Source: [Clostridium] asparagiforme DSM 15981
GTDB taxonomy: Bacteria; Bacillota; Clostridia; Lachnospirales; Lachnospiraceae
Reading direction: 5' to 3'
Assembly (NCBI GenBank): GCA_025149125.1
Contig: CP102272.1
Span: forward strand, 5,890,001-5,954,000
DNA: 64,000 nt
Shown here: piece after piece, positions 50,350-58,267 of the stretch
How positions within the stretch are numbered: the stretch's first letter is position 1
Layout: the number at the start of each line of letters is the position of its first letter
Position numbers and translations under genes: made by a program
The notes under the pieces: generated by a model
Database searches by the model: none
Told to the model about the DNA's origin: nothing
Seen by the model: the letters and a program-made list of their open reading frames with translations, nothing else

Positions 50350-52182
50350 CTACTTTATAATCTTTATACTTTTCTCACCCAATAACTCTTTATTTTCATC
50401 ATAGATGCGGCAGTACGCTGTTTTGCTGTTTTGCAGAGTGAAGCCTGTCCGAATCCACCCGCTTGAATTGTTGTAATAGGTATCGTTGAACTTTTCGAGT
50501 TCCGCCTTTTCCCCTGTCACAAATACCTGATAGTACAACTCCGTCTCAGCCCCGGGAGTGCCGCCGGTAATCTTAAAATGCCAGTATACCTTGTTTTCTG
50601 CGCTGGCCGATGAAAGATCCGTGGTAGTGTCTTCCTCCTCCGTATTCACGGCCAAAAACTCTACCCTCCACCGGTACAGGGTTTCATAGACCTCCCGATA
50701 GCCCTCAGAGAGGTCCTTCAGTTCCTCCAGATACCAATAGGTCCGCGAGTCCTCATGATCCAGATGGCCGTCCACATAACCCGCCTTCGCAAGCAGTAAG
50801 TAATCTTCGCTGTCTTCGTAATCTGCCAGCTCCTCAAAGATATCGATAGCCTCCACATACTCTCCGCTGTTCATCAACGTCACGGCCCGCTCATATCTGG
50901 ACTGTTCGGAACCGGATTCCTTGGCGTACCAGACTCCCAGCAAAGTTGCCAGAATTCCGGCGATCAGGAGAAATTTGTAAAAACCTCCCGATTTTTTCCG
51001 GGGGGTGGGCTGCGGGTTTGGCTGCGGCTGCGGGTTTGGCTGCGGTTGCGGCGCTTTCGCCGCCACATTGGCCGCCGCTGTCTGCCGGTTTGCGGCCTGG
51101 CGATTCTGGGCGCCTCCCTTTTGCTGCGCTATCCAGGCGTCCAACCGCGCCTGCGCCTTGCACAGTTCACAGGGCTGGTCCGCCCTGCGGTAATGCTCCG
51201 GATTCTTCCCACAGGGAACCATCAGCGTTCCCACGCCGCCATACAGCGATTTCAAATGCTCATACCAGGTCTTTGCGCTTGTCCGCTGAGCACTTTTCGT
51301 AATACTGTCCAAAGCCGTGTATCCAAAGGTACGCTTGAAATCCTCCTGGAGAAACGGAGGAAGCAGGCCCAACTCCGGAGCGCCCACCGGTAGTGCCACA
51401 TTGTTGACCGGCTGAACAAAGGGACAAACTCCATTGGCGATATTCTGGTCAATCTGGTTTACGTCCGAGGACTGCACGTAGGTCTTAAGGGACCTGGCGA
51501 GAAACGGATGGTAGTGAAACAGGAGCAGGAATATATGAACGGCCAGCGAAAATTCATCGGTGTGCTTCGTAAACCTGCTGGACTCATCTTTCAGACTCCT
51601 CCTGTGCTGGAGCTCCGGCGCCAGGTAATCCGGGATTCCGACCCCGCATTTAAAGTGCTCTCCCGTGGCCGGGTCTGTGATATCAAAGCTGTCCACATCC
51701 AGGATGCTGACCAGCCCATTGGGATGAACAATTATATTTCCCGGGTTCATGTCCCCAATTACGCAATCACAGTTGTGGATGATGTCCACCAGATGGGCCA
51801 GATTCATGGCGACGCACAGAGATTTGGTCCAGTTGTAATCGTTGAAGAACTCGCGGGTGGATTTATCGTGATATAACGTAAATATGGGTTTCCCCGCCTC
51901 GATGAGAGGCATTGTATAGCCCGCAAAGACTCCATTTTGATAAAGTATATCCTTGGGCCACGCAATCAGGGAGGTTCCGTTCGGCGCTTTTGTCGCGATT
52001 TTCTTATTTAGCATACAGCGAAGCTTCCGCTCCTGCACCGCCGTTGGATTGTGGTAGATTTTGGCCACAATTCCGGGCTGATCCGTCAGATAGACGGTCC
52101 CCTCTCCACCAGCCCCCTTCCGTTCCCTGATCCGGTATGCCTGTCCCTGAAAACCGTATATTGTCTCACCTGTCTGTACCAT
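50350..52182 (-). CDS. Membrane Ser/Thr protein kinase with TPR-like region
   Basis: A 610-residue protein, first gene of the large operon. The kinase domain (about 1-300) has GAGGEGTVYL, the Lys in IVAKIY, the catalytic GDMNPGNI and DVDSF, then APEL. A Cys cluster (CGKNPEH...CELC) follows as in the smaller kinase, then a Pro/Gln/Ala-rich linker, one membrane segment (about 400-420, FLLIAGILATLLGVWYA), a TPR-like stretch (MNSGEYVEAIDIFEEL) and a C-terminal extracellular domain I do not recognise. It may sense an outside signal. SD GGAGAG lies before the ATG. Confidence 0.88.
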   Translation of the reverse strand: MVQTGETIYGFQGQAYRIRERKGAGGEGTVYLTDQPGIVAKIYHNPTAVQERKLRCMLNKKIATKAPNGTSLIAWPKDILYQNGVFAGYTMPLIEAGKPIFTLYHDKSTREFFNDYNWTKSLCVAMNLAHLVDIIHNCDCVIGDMNPGNIIVHPNGLVSILDVDSFDITDPATGEHFKCGVGIPDYLAPELQHRRSLKDESSRFTKHTDEFSLAVHIFLLLFHYHPFLARSLKTYVQSSDVNQIDQNIANGVCPFVQPVNNVALPVGAPELGLLPPFLQEDFKRTFGYTALDSITKSAQRTSAKTWYEHLKSLYGGVGTLMVPCGKNPEHYRRADQPCELCKAQARLDAWIAQQKGGAQNRQAANRQTAAANVAAKAPQPQPNPQPQPNPQPTPRKKSGGFYKFLLIAGILATLLGVWYAKESGSEQSRYERAVTLMNSGEYVEAIDIFEELADYEDSEDYLLLAKAGYVDGHLDHEDSRTYWYLEELKDLSEGYREVYETLYRWRVEFLAVNTEEEDTTTDLSSASAENKVYWHFKITGGTPGAETELYYQVFVTGEKAELEKFNDTYYNNSSGWIRTGFTLQNSKTAYCRIYDENKELLGEKSIKIIK

Positions 52183-52253
52183 ACCGCGCTCTCCTCTCCC
52201 CGGCCTTTTATCTCACTTAGAAATGAATCCAAATATTGCCACATTTCTCTATG

Positions 52254-52282
52254 ATTATATCGTTTTTACGTTTTATAATCAA
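52254..52282 (-). promoter_or_regulatory. Promoter of the kinase/peptide operon
   Basis: On the minus strand: TTGATT (52277-52282), 17-base spacer, TATAAT (52254-52259). It lies 72 bases before the kinase ATG in a 330-base AT-rich divergent gap shared with the XRE regulator. Related TTTTACG/CGTTTTA segments nearby could be repressor sites. Confidence 0.78.
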
Positions 52283-52512
52283 CGTATTTTCGTTTTATTG
52301 GAAAAATTCTGCTCTCACCGGCTATCCCTTCTGCCTGTCTGTTTTCTTTATGACCGTATTATACAAAACTGATTTATCATTTTATGAAAGGTTTGTCCGT
52401 CCCGGCTTTGCGACGTATTTTCGTCTGTATTAAAACGTTTTTTAGTATCTGTACGATTGTTTCATAATCAGATATGATGAATTTGCACATACTGATAACA
52501 GTGAGGTTTTAC

Positions 52513-52836
52513 ATGAATGAATTGAATCCCCTGGACCGGATCCGGGAACTGTGCGAGCAGCGCAAATGGTCCTATTACCAACTCTCCAAAGCTTCCGGCA
52601 TCCCCTACTCCACCCTGAACACCATGCTGAATAAGGAAAACATGCCCTCCCTTCCAACGCTCCAGAAGCTGTGCCAGGGATTCGGCATCTCCATTGTGGA
52701 ATTTTTTGAACCCGACCGAAACCTGCAGGGACTGACGAAAGACCAGGCTCTGTGCCTCTCCCTCTTCACCTCCCTCAGCCAGGAGGAACAGCAGCTGGCC
52801 CTGGCCTACTTAAAGGGGTTAAGCAGGACTTTATAG
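52513..52836 (+). CDS. XRE-family helix-turn-helix regulator
   Basis: From the ATG at 52513 (SD GAGG) the protein has 107 residues; the frame runs 13 codons further upstream without an SD. The Cro/CI helix-turn-helix is at about 18-45 (SYYQLSKASGIPYSTLNTMLNK) with typical VEFFEPDRN after it. The C-terminal 40 residues are helical and may dimerise. It is divergent from the kinase/peptide operon and is the nearest candidate for its control. Confidence 0.88.
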   Translation: MNELNPLDRIRELCEQRKWSYYQLSKASGIPYSTLNTMLNKENMPSLPTLQKLCQGFGISIVEFFEPDRNLQGLTKDQALCLSLFTSLSQEEQQLALAYLKGLSRTL

Positions 52837-52852
52837 CGGTTTTGAGGATCCT

Positions 52853-52924
52853 GGCTGCGCCTGCGGCCCATTGCATCCAAACAATCGCCCGCAGGCTGCG
52901 CCAGCGGCCCATTGCATTCAAACA
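52853..52924 (+). repeat. GC-rich palindromic repeat B, nearly two tandem copies
   Basis: GGCTGCGCCTGCGGCCCATT is followed by a full copy GCAGGCTGCGCCAGCGGCCC, each ending CATTGCAT(C/T)CAAACAA. It lies between the XRE gene and the terminator of the lipoprotein gene. Confidence 0.75.
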
Positions 52925-52950
52925 AAAAGAAGGAGCCTTCGCTCCTTCTT
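52921..52950 (-). terminator. Terminator of the NACHT/lipoprotein unit
   Basis: Perfect ten-base stem AAGAAGGAGC / GCTCCTTCTT with loop CTTC. On the minus strand it is followed by TTTTGTTT. Confidence 0.85.
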
Positions 52951-52974
52951 CTCAGCAATCCATTTATTTCCCCT

Positions 52975-53754
52975 CTATTCAGAGGGCAGTTCCATTTGAT
53001 ACAGATCTTCCTGACTTCTGCCGATGTGTTCCTCCAACCGGTACTGTAATTCTTCCATCTGGTCCAGGTACAGATTCATTTTTTGCTCCACCGCATCACG
53101 GCTGTCCTCCCAGACTGGGTTCTCCGCCTCGTAGGATTTCAGGTTTTTGATTACCTTCTCCTCCACATACGCCTTCTGATCCCCATCCCAGCCCGCAAAC
53201 CAGTAATTGATGCTGTAATAGTAAAATCCTTTCTCGCTGGTCTGGCTGTCCCGCTGAAACCCGTAAAGGAACTCCAGATCATCCCGCAGCAGATCCCGCT
53301 CCGCTTTGGACTCCGGCTCCAGATAATACCGCAGCGTTTTCAGGCTCTCAATATAGTCGGACAAATATGCGGCCCGCATATTGGCGTTGATCGCATACTC
53401 CTCCTGATCCACCCCGTATTCGGCGAGAACGGCGGCCAACTCTTCGCTCAACTCATAGGAAACCGCCTTATCCGCATCCGATTCCATCTGTTCAAGCGTG
53501 TCCGACACCACCTTTCTGGCGTTCTCCAGGGAATCCCCGCTGTCGTTTTCCAGATAACTCCCTACCGCCTCCAAAGCCCTGTCATAGGCGGCGCTGTCCC
53601 CATCCTGTTCCAAAGTAAACACAGCGTAATCGTCCACGATCTTCCGATAATTCTCCCGGTCGTCCGCCTCTTTCCCACAGCCGGCCAGCAGCGCTGAAGC
53701 CAGTATGATCAATAGCGCTCCGCCAAACCCCGTTTTTCTCATCATTTTTTTCAT
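52975..53754 (-). CDS. Predicted lipoprotein, function unknown
   Basis: From the ATG at 53754 (SD GGGGAG) the protein has 259 residues. It has a basic start, a hydrophobic segment and a lipobox ending LLAGC (Cys near 26), so it should be anchored outside the membrane. The rest is acidic and helical, probably coiled-coil, with many Tyr/Glu/Asp and no family I recognise. It follows the kinase-NACHT gene by 28 bases, so it may be an outside partner of that membrane protein. Confidence 0.75.
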   Translation of the reverse strand: MKKMMRKTGFGGALLIILASALLAGCGKEADDRENYRKIVDDYAVFTLEQDGDSAAYDRALEAVGSYLENDSGDSLENARKVVSDTLEQMESDADKAVSYELSEELAAVLAEYGVDQEEYAINANMRAAYLSDYIESLKTLRYYLEPESKAERDLLRDDLEFLYGFQRDSQTSEKGFYYYSINYWFAGWDGDQKAYVEEKVIKNLKSYEAENPVWEDSRDAVEQKMNLYLDQMEELQYRLEEHIGRSQEDLYQMELPSE

Positions 53755-53782
53755 CTCGCTCCCCTGCATCTCCGTTTTTTCG

Positions 53783-56692
53783 TCACCAACCCACAGCCGT
53801 CATGGGAAAATTCTGCTGCCGCAGCTCTCCTCGGGCGTCCTTCAGCTGACCTTCTGCCGCGGCCTGCTGGCGGCTCAGTTCCTCCTCCTGCGTATTGCTC
53901 AGAGGATATTTTAACACATACTGCTTAAACGTGCTCATACCGGCCGCCGCATCCAACACCGTCTTGGCTGATTCCGGGTCCATCTGATCCATCACCTGAA
54001 GCAGCTCCAGATAACATGCTTCCGCGTAAGCGTCCAGATATGCCTCATAGGCTTTCACCAGCGGTTCTCGTTTGGAACGGTCCCGATAAGGGCTGTCGCT
54101 GTCGCAGAGACAACGCTCCAGGTAGCCCAGCGCCTCCTCCATAATACCGCTCATCTCCTGGTTTTTCAGATACAGCCTCCCCAAAACGTCCAAAGGAATC
54201 TCCGTCCCCTGGAGCTCCAGCTCCTCCAGCCAGTTGGAGCCGTCCGTTGCCACCGCCCCCTGGCGGGCCTCCTGATCCAGGGCGCGGCCGATCCGTTCCC
54301 TCAGATAACCCGTCTCCCGGGTATTCCCTTCCAGAACTCCCTCCCCGCCTGCTTCCCGAAGAACGCCCCGCTGGAGCACCATCTGCGTGTCCAGAAGCTG
54401 CAGGTTGATCATCAGGCGCTGAGCCGCGTTCCGGATACCGTATTTTTCCGCCTCGGTAAGTTCCCGGGGCCTTACCGACCGGTAAACCGCCGCCGCCCCG
54501 CCTGCCAGCAGGGCCGCTGCCAGGATTCCCACGGTCAGGCGCAGTCCAAGGACCTTTTTCCGGTATTGTCCCAGCCTGTGCCGGTTCTCCCCCGCGGCTT
54601 TCACCAGATAATCCATAAAATTGTCGTGGATCAGCCGGTAATATCCATTTCCACTTTTTTCCAGAAGGTTCAGGCGTTCCATCAACTGCTCGGACACCGC
54701 GTAGTCAAACCATTCGTTCTCATTGGCAATATCCTTTAACATCAGTCTGGATTTACCCGCATACTCGGGAAATGACAGAGAAAACGCCTTTTGCAGCAGT
54801 TCCCGGTAGCTCGCCCCCGCGACGCGGTGGACCTCCTCAAAGGTCAGAATAGTCCGCTTGTGGCGTTTCATCTCCCAGGCGACGAGCGGGAGCAGATGCC
54901 GCAACACATACCCCTGGCGCAGCTGTTCCGCCTGGTCGCCGGAATCCGCGCGCAGCTGGCGGATGTACAGGCTCTCCAGATAGCGTCCCACCATCTCCTC
55001 CATATCCCCGGGGACATTTCCGCCCTCCTGATCCGGCCGGGCCGTCTTCCGGTACAGGGAAAGCATCATAGGATTGCGCAGCAGGTCCCGCAGCTCCCCT
55101 TCCTGCGGGCAGGCAAGGCCGTCCTCTTCCAGCGCACGGAGCACCTGTTCCCCGGTCAGCGGGAGAAGGCTGGCTGTGCAAAAGGCGCGAAGCCCGTATT
55201 CCTTCACCGAATCGGAGCGGTCCGTAACCAGGATTCCCACGCCCGGTTTATTCCCCAATTCCTCCATCTCCTGGAGCAGAGCACGCCGTTTTCGCCCCGC
55301 CTCGTTGAGCCCGTCCAGAAGCAGCACGACACCGCCGCCTTCCTCTCTCCCCTGATCCAGCAGGCGGTCCAGCTCGTGAAGGGCCTCGTCCATACTCCCG
55401 GCCTGACCGGAATAGCGCAGGCCCCGCAGAATCCACTTGCGGATGTAGTAGGGTTCTTCCCCTGCCTCCTGGTAATCCACCAGCGGAACGTACACAACCG
55501 CCGGACTTTCCGGCCGGTAAATCCGCATATTCCGCCCCAAAAGCTCCTGCAAAAACCGGGTCTTTCCCATACCGCCCGGCCCGGTGAGAAGGATGCTGCC
55601 TCCCTCTGCCAGCGCCTGAAAGCACGCCTGGCCGTCCATAAGTTTGCCCTCTACGGTGAGGCTCCGCGGCAAAAAAAGGCCGTCCGGCTTCCGAAGGCGC
55701 TTTAAACTCCTGCGGCTGCTCTCCCAGACCGCGCTGTGGGAGATTCCCCTGCCGTCAATTCTGCGGATCAGCTCCTCAAATTCCAGGCGCAGACACTCCA
55801 CGGACTGCCAGCGCTTCCGGGCCAGCACGTGAAGCCCTCTCACCACGATCCGAACCGCCTGCCAGACCGCCGGCAGCGGCTCCTCCGCGAAGATCTCCAG
55901 ATCCCGCGAGAGACTTTTCCCCGGCCCCCGGCCCATGATCTCCTGTTCCGACGGCCGCCTCCCGGTCAGGACCCGGAAAAATACCGCGCACACCGAATAC
56001 AGGTCCGAGGCCGGGCCGATCTGGGAAATCTGCCGCAGGCGGATCTCCGGCGCGGTGTAGCCTTCCTTCTCGCTGAACAAGAAGCGCTCCGCTCCCTCCG
56101 CCCCCATCTGCCACACACTGTTGTAGTCGATCAGCAGCGCCCGGTTTTTCAGCATCAGAATATTGTCCGGGCTTATATCCAGGTGGAGGGTCCGATGGCG
56201 GTGGAAGCATTCCAGCCCGTCCAGAATCCACGTCATCCACTCCGCGGCCTCCTTAAGGCCGCAGGGCCCGCCCGCCTCCAGCATTTCCTCTAATGTTCTG
56301 CCCCCGTGAACTGAGAGCACCGAGTAAAAGGTGCCGTATGCCTCGTATGAATTTAAATTCCCGGAAATTTCCTCCGGAAGCCGGGCCAAAAGTTCCAGAT
56401 TCACCTGATTTCCCTGAAGAAACAGGCGGCGGCAGACCTCCATCCGCTCCTCTGCCCCCGGACGGCAGCAGACTTCCCCCGCCTCCCCGCGGTAAATCAT
56501 ACCCCTGGGGTCATAGGGAAACAGCTCCTTCACCAGAACCTGATGGAAACAGCCCCGGTTCAGCTCATCCTCATAAACGGCCCGGTAGACCACCGCGCTT
56601 CCCCCGCAGCCCTCCACGGACTCCAGACGGTAATCCACCCCTCCCAGCCGCAGAATCTCCCCCGCAGCCCTCAATTTCCGCCCGCTCTCCAT
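53783..56692 (-). CDS. Kinase-NACHT-membrane fusion protein
   Basis: A 969-residue protein with three parts. Residues 15-310 form a Ser/Thr kinase fold: Lys55, catalytic HLDISPDN with Asp172, DYN in place of DFG at Asp189, and TAPEI. Residues 365-700 form a NACHT-like STAND NTPase: Walker A GPGGMGKT at 371-378, Walker B VVLLLDGLNE at 455-464, VTDRSD sensor and the later RLIHDNFMDY helix. One membrane segment at 715-737 precedes a helical C-terminus of about 230 residues. STAND proteins are signalling switches, often in immunity or stress. SD GGAGG precedes the ATG. Confidence 0.85.
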   Translation of the reverse strand: MESGRKLRAAGEILRLGGVDYRLESVEGCGGSAVVYRAVYEDELNRGCFHQVLVKELFPYDPRGMIYRGEAGEVCCRPGAEERMEVCRRLFLQGNQVNLELLARLPEEISGNLNSYEAYGTFYSVLSVHGGRTLEEMLEAGGPCGLKEAAEWMTWILDGLECFHRHRTLHLDISPDNILMLKNRALLIDYNSVWQMGAEGAERFLFSEKEGYTAPEIRLRQISQIGPASDLYSVCAVFFRVLTGRRPSEQEIMGRGPGKSLSRDLEIFAEEPLPAVWQAVRIVVRGLHVLARKRWQSVECLRLEFEELIRRIDGRGISHSAVWESSRRSLKRLRKPDGLFLPRSLTVEGKLMDGQACFQALAEGGSILLTGPGGMGKTRFLQELLGRNMRIYRPESPAVVYVPLVDYQEAGEEPYYIRKWILRGLRYSGQAGSMDEALHELDRLLDQGREEGGGVVLLLDGLNEAGRKRRALLQEMEELGNKPGVGILVTDRSDSVKEYGLRAFCTASLLPLTGEQVLRALEEDGLACPQEGELRDLLRNPMMLSLYRKTARPDQEGGNVPGDMEEMVGRYLESLYIRQLRADSGDQAEQLRQGYVLRHLLPLVAWEMKRHKRTILTFEEVHRVAGASYRELLQKAFSLSFPEYAGKSRLMLKDIANENEWFDYAVSEQLMERLNLLEKSGNGYYRLIHDNFMDYLVKAAGENRHRLGQYRKKVLGLRLTVGILAAALLAGGAAAVYRSVRPRELTEAEKYGIRNAAQRLMINLQLLDTQMVLQRGVLREAGGEGVLEGNTRETGYLRERIGRALDQEARQGAVATDGSNWLEELELQGTEIPLDVLGRLYLKNQEMSGIMEEALGYLERCLCDSDSPYRDRSKREPLVKAYEAYLDAYAEACYLELLQVMDQMDPESAKTVLDAAAGMSTFKQYVLKYPLSNTQEEELSRQQAAAEGQLKDARGELRQQNFPMTAVGW

Positions 56693-56747
56693 TTAATTTC
56701 CTCCATTTTAGCCCGGCAGTCATGGCTGCCGGTTCTCTGATACGGGA

Positions 56748-57962
56748 TTATGCTTCACCCTTATCATACCCTCTCCCCGTTTCAGATTCTTCAACCTTTT
56801 TCCGTCTCCCCTGTCCCATAAACAGAGCGTCCAGCACCTCCGCCATGCGCTCCCCCGATTCCTGGGCCTTCATGGAGTAAAGGACCAGCAGATCAAAGGC
56901 ATTTCCGGGATCCAGCAAATTCATGCCGTATGTATTCAGAAACAGGTTCATTTTCTCAAACCGGATCTCCAGGCGGGTATCCGCGTCCTCATCCTCCAGA
57001 TCATACGGGTAATCGTCCTCCTCATCCTCCGGCTCCTCGTCAAAAGCCTCTGTAATCAGGTAGAGAAGGATCATGACCTTTCTTGAGACATCCTCCTTCC
57101 GGTTGCGCATGTTAAAAAGGCTGCTCTCGTTGGGCCAGAACCGTTTCACCAGGCGCTGAAGCGGCGTCATCCCCGCGAGATTTCTTGCCTCCGGCACGTT
57201 CATACCCAGATACTCTACAATCACGTCCCGCATGGTGTACTCCCGCTCCTCGTCCTCCCGGTCCAGCTTCTCCTCCACCCGGCGGTCCCGCTCTCCCACC
57301 GGCTTCTGCAGCAGGCCAAGGAGCTCGTGAAATTTCTCATAGGCGGTCTCATGGAGACGCCCCAGCTCACCCGCGTGTTCCCGGAAAAATGCCTCCAGCT
57401 CCGCCTCCGTCTGCACCTGACTGAAGGCGTCCCGCAGCTGGCGGGTATAAATGGAAGGCGTCCCGCCCCGCGCCTTTTCCTTCCCGCCGCCCCCCATCAG
57501 GCCACCGCAGACCGCATTCGCCATGTCTTTTAACTCCAGGGCCTTCTCATAGGAAGCCCCGGTCCTCAGGGCAAAGGCGTAAGCCAGCTCCTCCGGGTTG
57601 CGGTAATGGATCCCAGTCTCCGCGGCTGCGCCCAATAATCTGGAGGCCCCCGTCTCATCAAGCCCCAGGGCAAAGCTGACCTGGAACAGGACTTCCCGGT
57701 TCTGGGGCATATTCTGACCTTTCAGCCAGTTGCGCACTTTTTTTGCGAGACTGTCCCGGCTGTCCCCCGTGATCTCCCCCAGCCCGCCTGTCAGCCGGGC
57801 CGCCAGATCCTCATGGGGGTAGACCTGCCGCAGCACGTCCCCAAAGCTGCGCAGCTGCGCCCCCTCCTTTAAAAACTCCACCATCTGCCGCGGAGACCGT
57901 TCATCTCCCATCAAAAATCCCAAGTTGTTCCCGGAAATCTCCGTCATCTCGCCTCGATCCAT
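56748..57962 (-). CDS. Uncharacterised helical protein upstream of kinase-NACHT gene
   Basis: From the ATG at 57962 (AGGAGG eight bases upstream) the protein has 404 residues; an in-frame ATG ten codons earlier is unlikely. The region KKVRNWLKGQNMPQNREVLFQVSFALGLDE (about 74-104) looks like a helix-turn-helix or XRE-like fold. Then come a Gly-rich break (GGLMGGGGKEK), a long helical part and an acidic segment EEPEDEEDDYPYDLEDEDAD (about 316-335). No enzyme motif is visible. It precedes the kinase-NACHT gene by 55 bases in the same orientation and is probably its operon partner. Confidence 0.7.
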   Translation of the reverse strand: MDRGEMTEISGNNLGFLMGDERSPRQMVEFLKEGAQLRSFGDVLRQVYPHEDLAARLTGGLGEITGDSRDSLAKKVRNWLKGQNMPQNREVLFQVSFALGLDETGASRLLGAAAETGIHYRNPEELAYAFALRTGASYEKALELKDMANAVCGGLMGGGGKEKARGGTPSIYTRQLRDAFSQVQTEAELEAFFREHAGELGRLHETAYEKFHELLGLLQKPVGERDRRVEEKLDREDEEREYTMRDVIVEYLGMNVPEARNLAGMTPLQRLVKRFWPNESSLFNMRNRKEDVSRKVMILLYLITEAFDEEPEDEEDDYPYDLEDEDADTRLEIRFEKMNLFLNTYGMNLLDPGNAFDLLVLYSMKAQESGERMAEVLDALFMGQGRRKKVEESETGRGYDKGEA

Positions 57963-58085
57963 TGCGGCCGCCTCCTGTCTATATAAAATCAATCATTGTC
58001 GTGAAGGTTGAATATGGTTTGATTTTATCATAATTGGCGGGATTTTGATATATAAAACTTGGATGGACGGGAGGAAGGGAATAAC

Positions 58086-58231
58086 TTGTATTCTGATTTG
58101 GGCTGTGCTATAATGCTCACAACAGCTTCTAAAACCATGCCTTTCCATGGATGTGGATTTTTCTGGATCCGCTGTGCGTGGATTCCATTTTTCGCCACAC
58201 AATTACGCCGCCGTAATTGTGTGGTTTTTTT
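58086..58231 (+). promoter_or_regulatory. Promoter, leader and attenuator-like terminator upstream of MATE gene
   Basis: TTGTAT (58086-58091), 17-base spacer, TATAAT (58109-58114). A leader of roughly 110 bases ends in a perfect 13-base stem CCACACAATTACG / CGTAATTGTGTGG (58195-58207, 58212-58224) with seven T. The MATE start codon is 36 bases further on. The leader also holds CCATG/CATGG and GGATCC-type elements that could form alternative structures. This is the layout of a riboswitch or attenuator; I cannot assign a known class. Confidence 0.7.
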
Positions 58232-58267
58232 GCGCCAAAAACAATGATCAATCACAGAGGTGTTACG

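Noticed and set aside
39234..58231. Prophage or integrative element carrying the signalling cluster
   Set aside because: No integrase, recombinase, att-like direct repeats or phage structural genes are visible, and base composition by eye matches the flanks.
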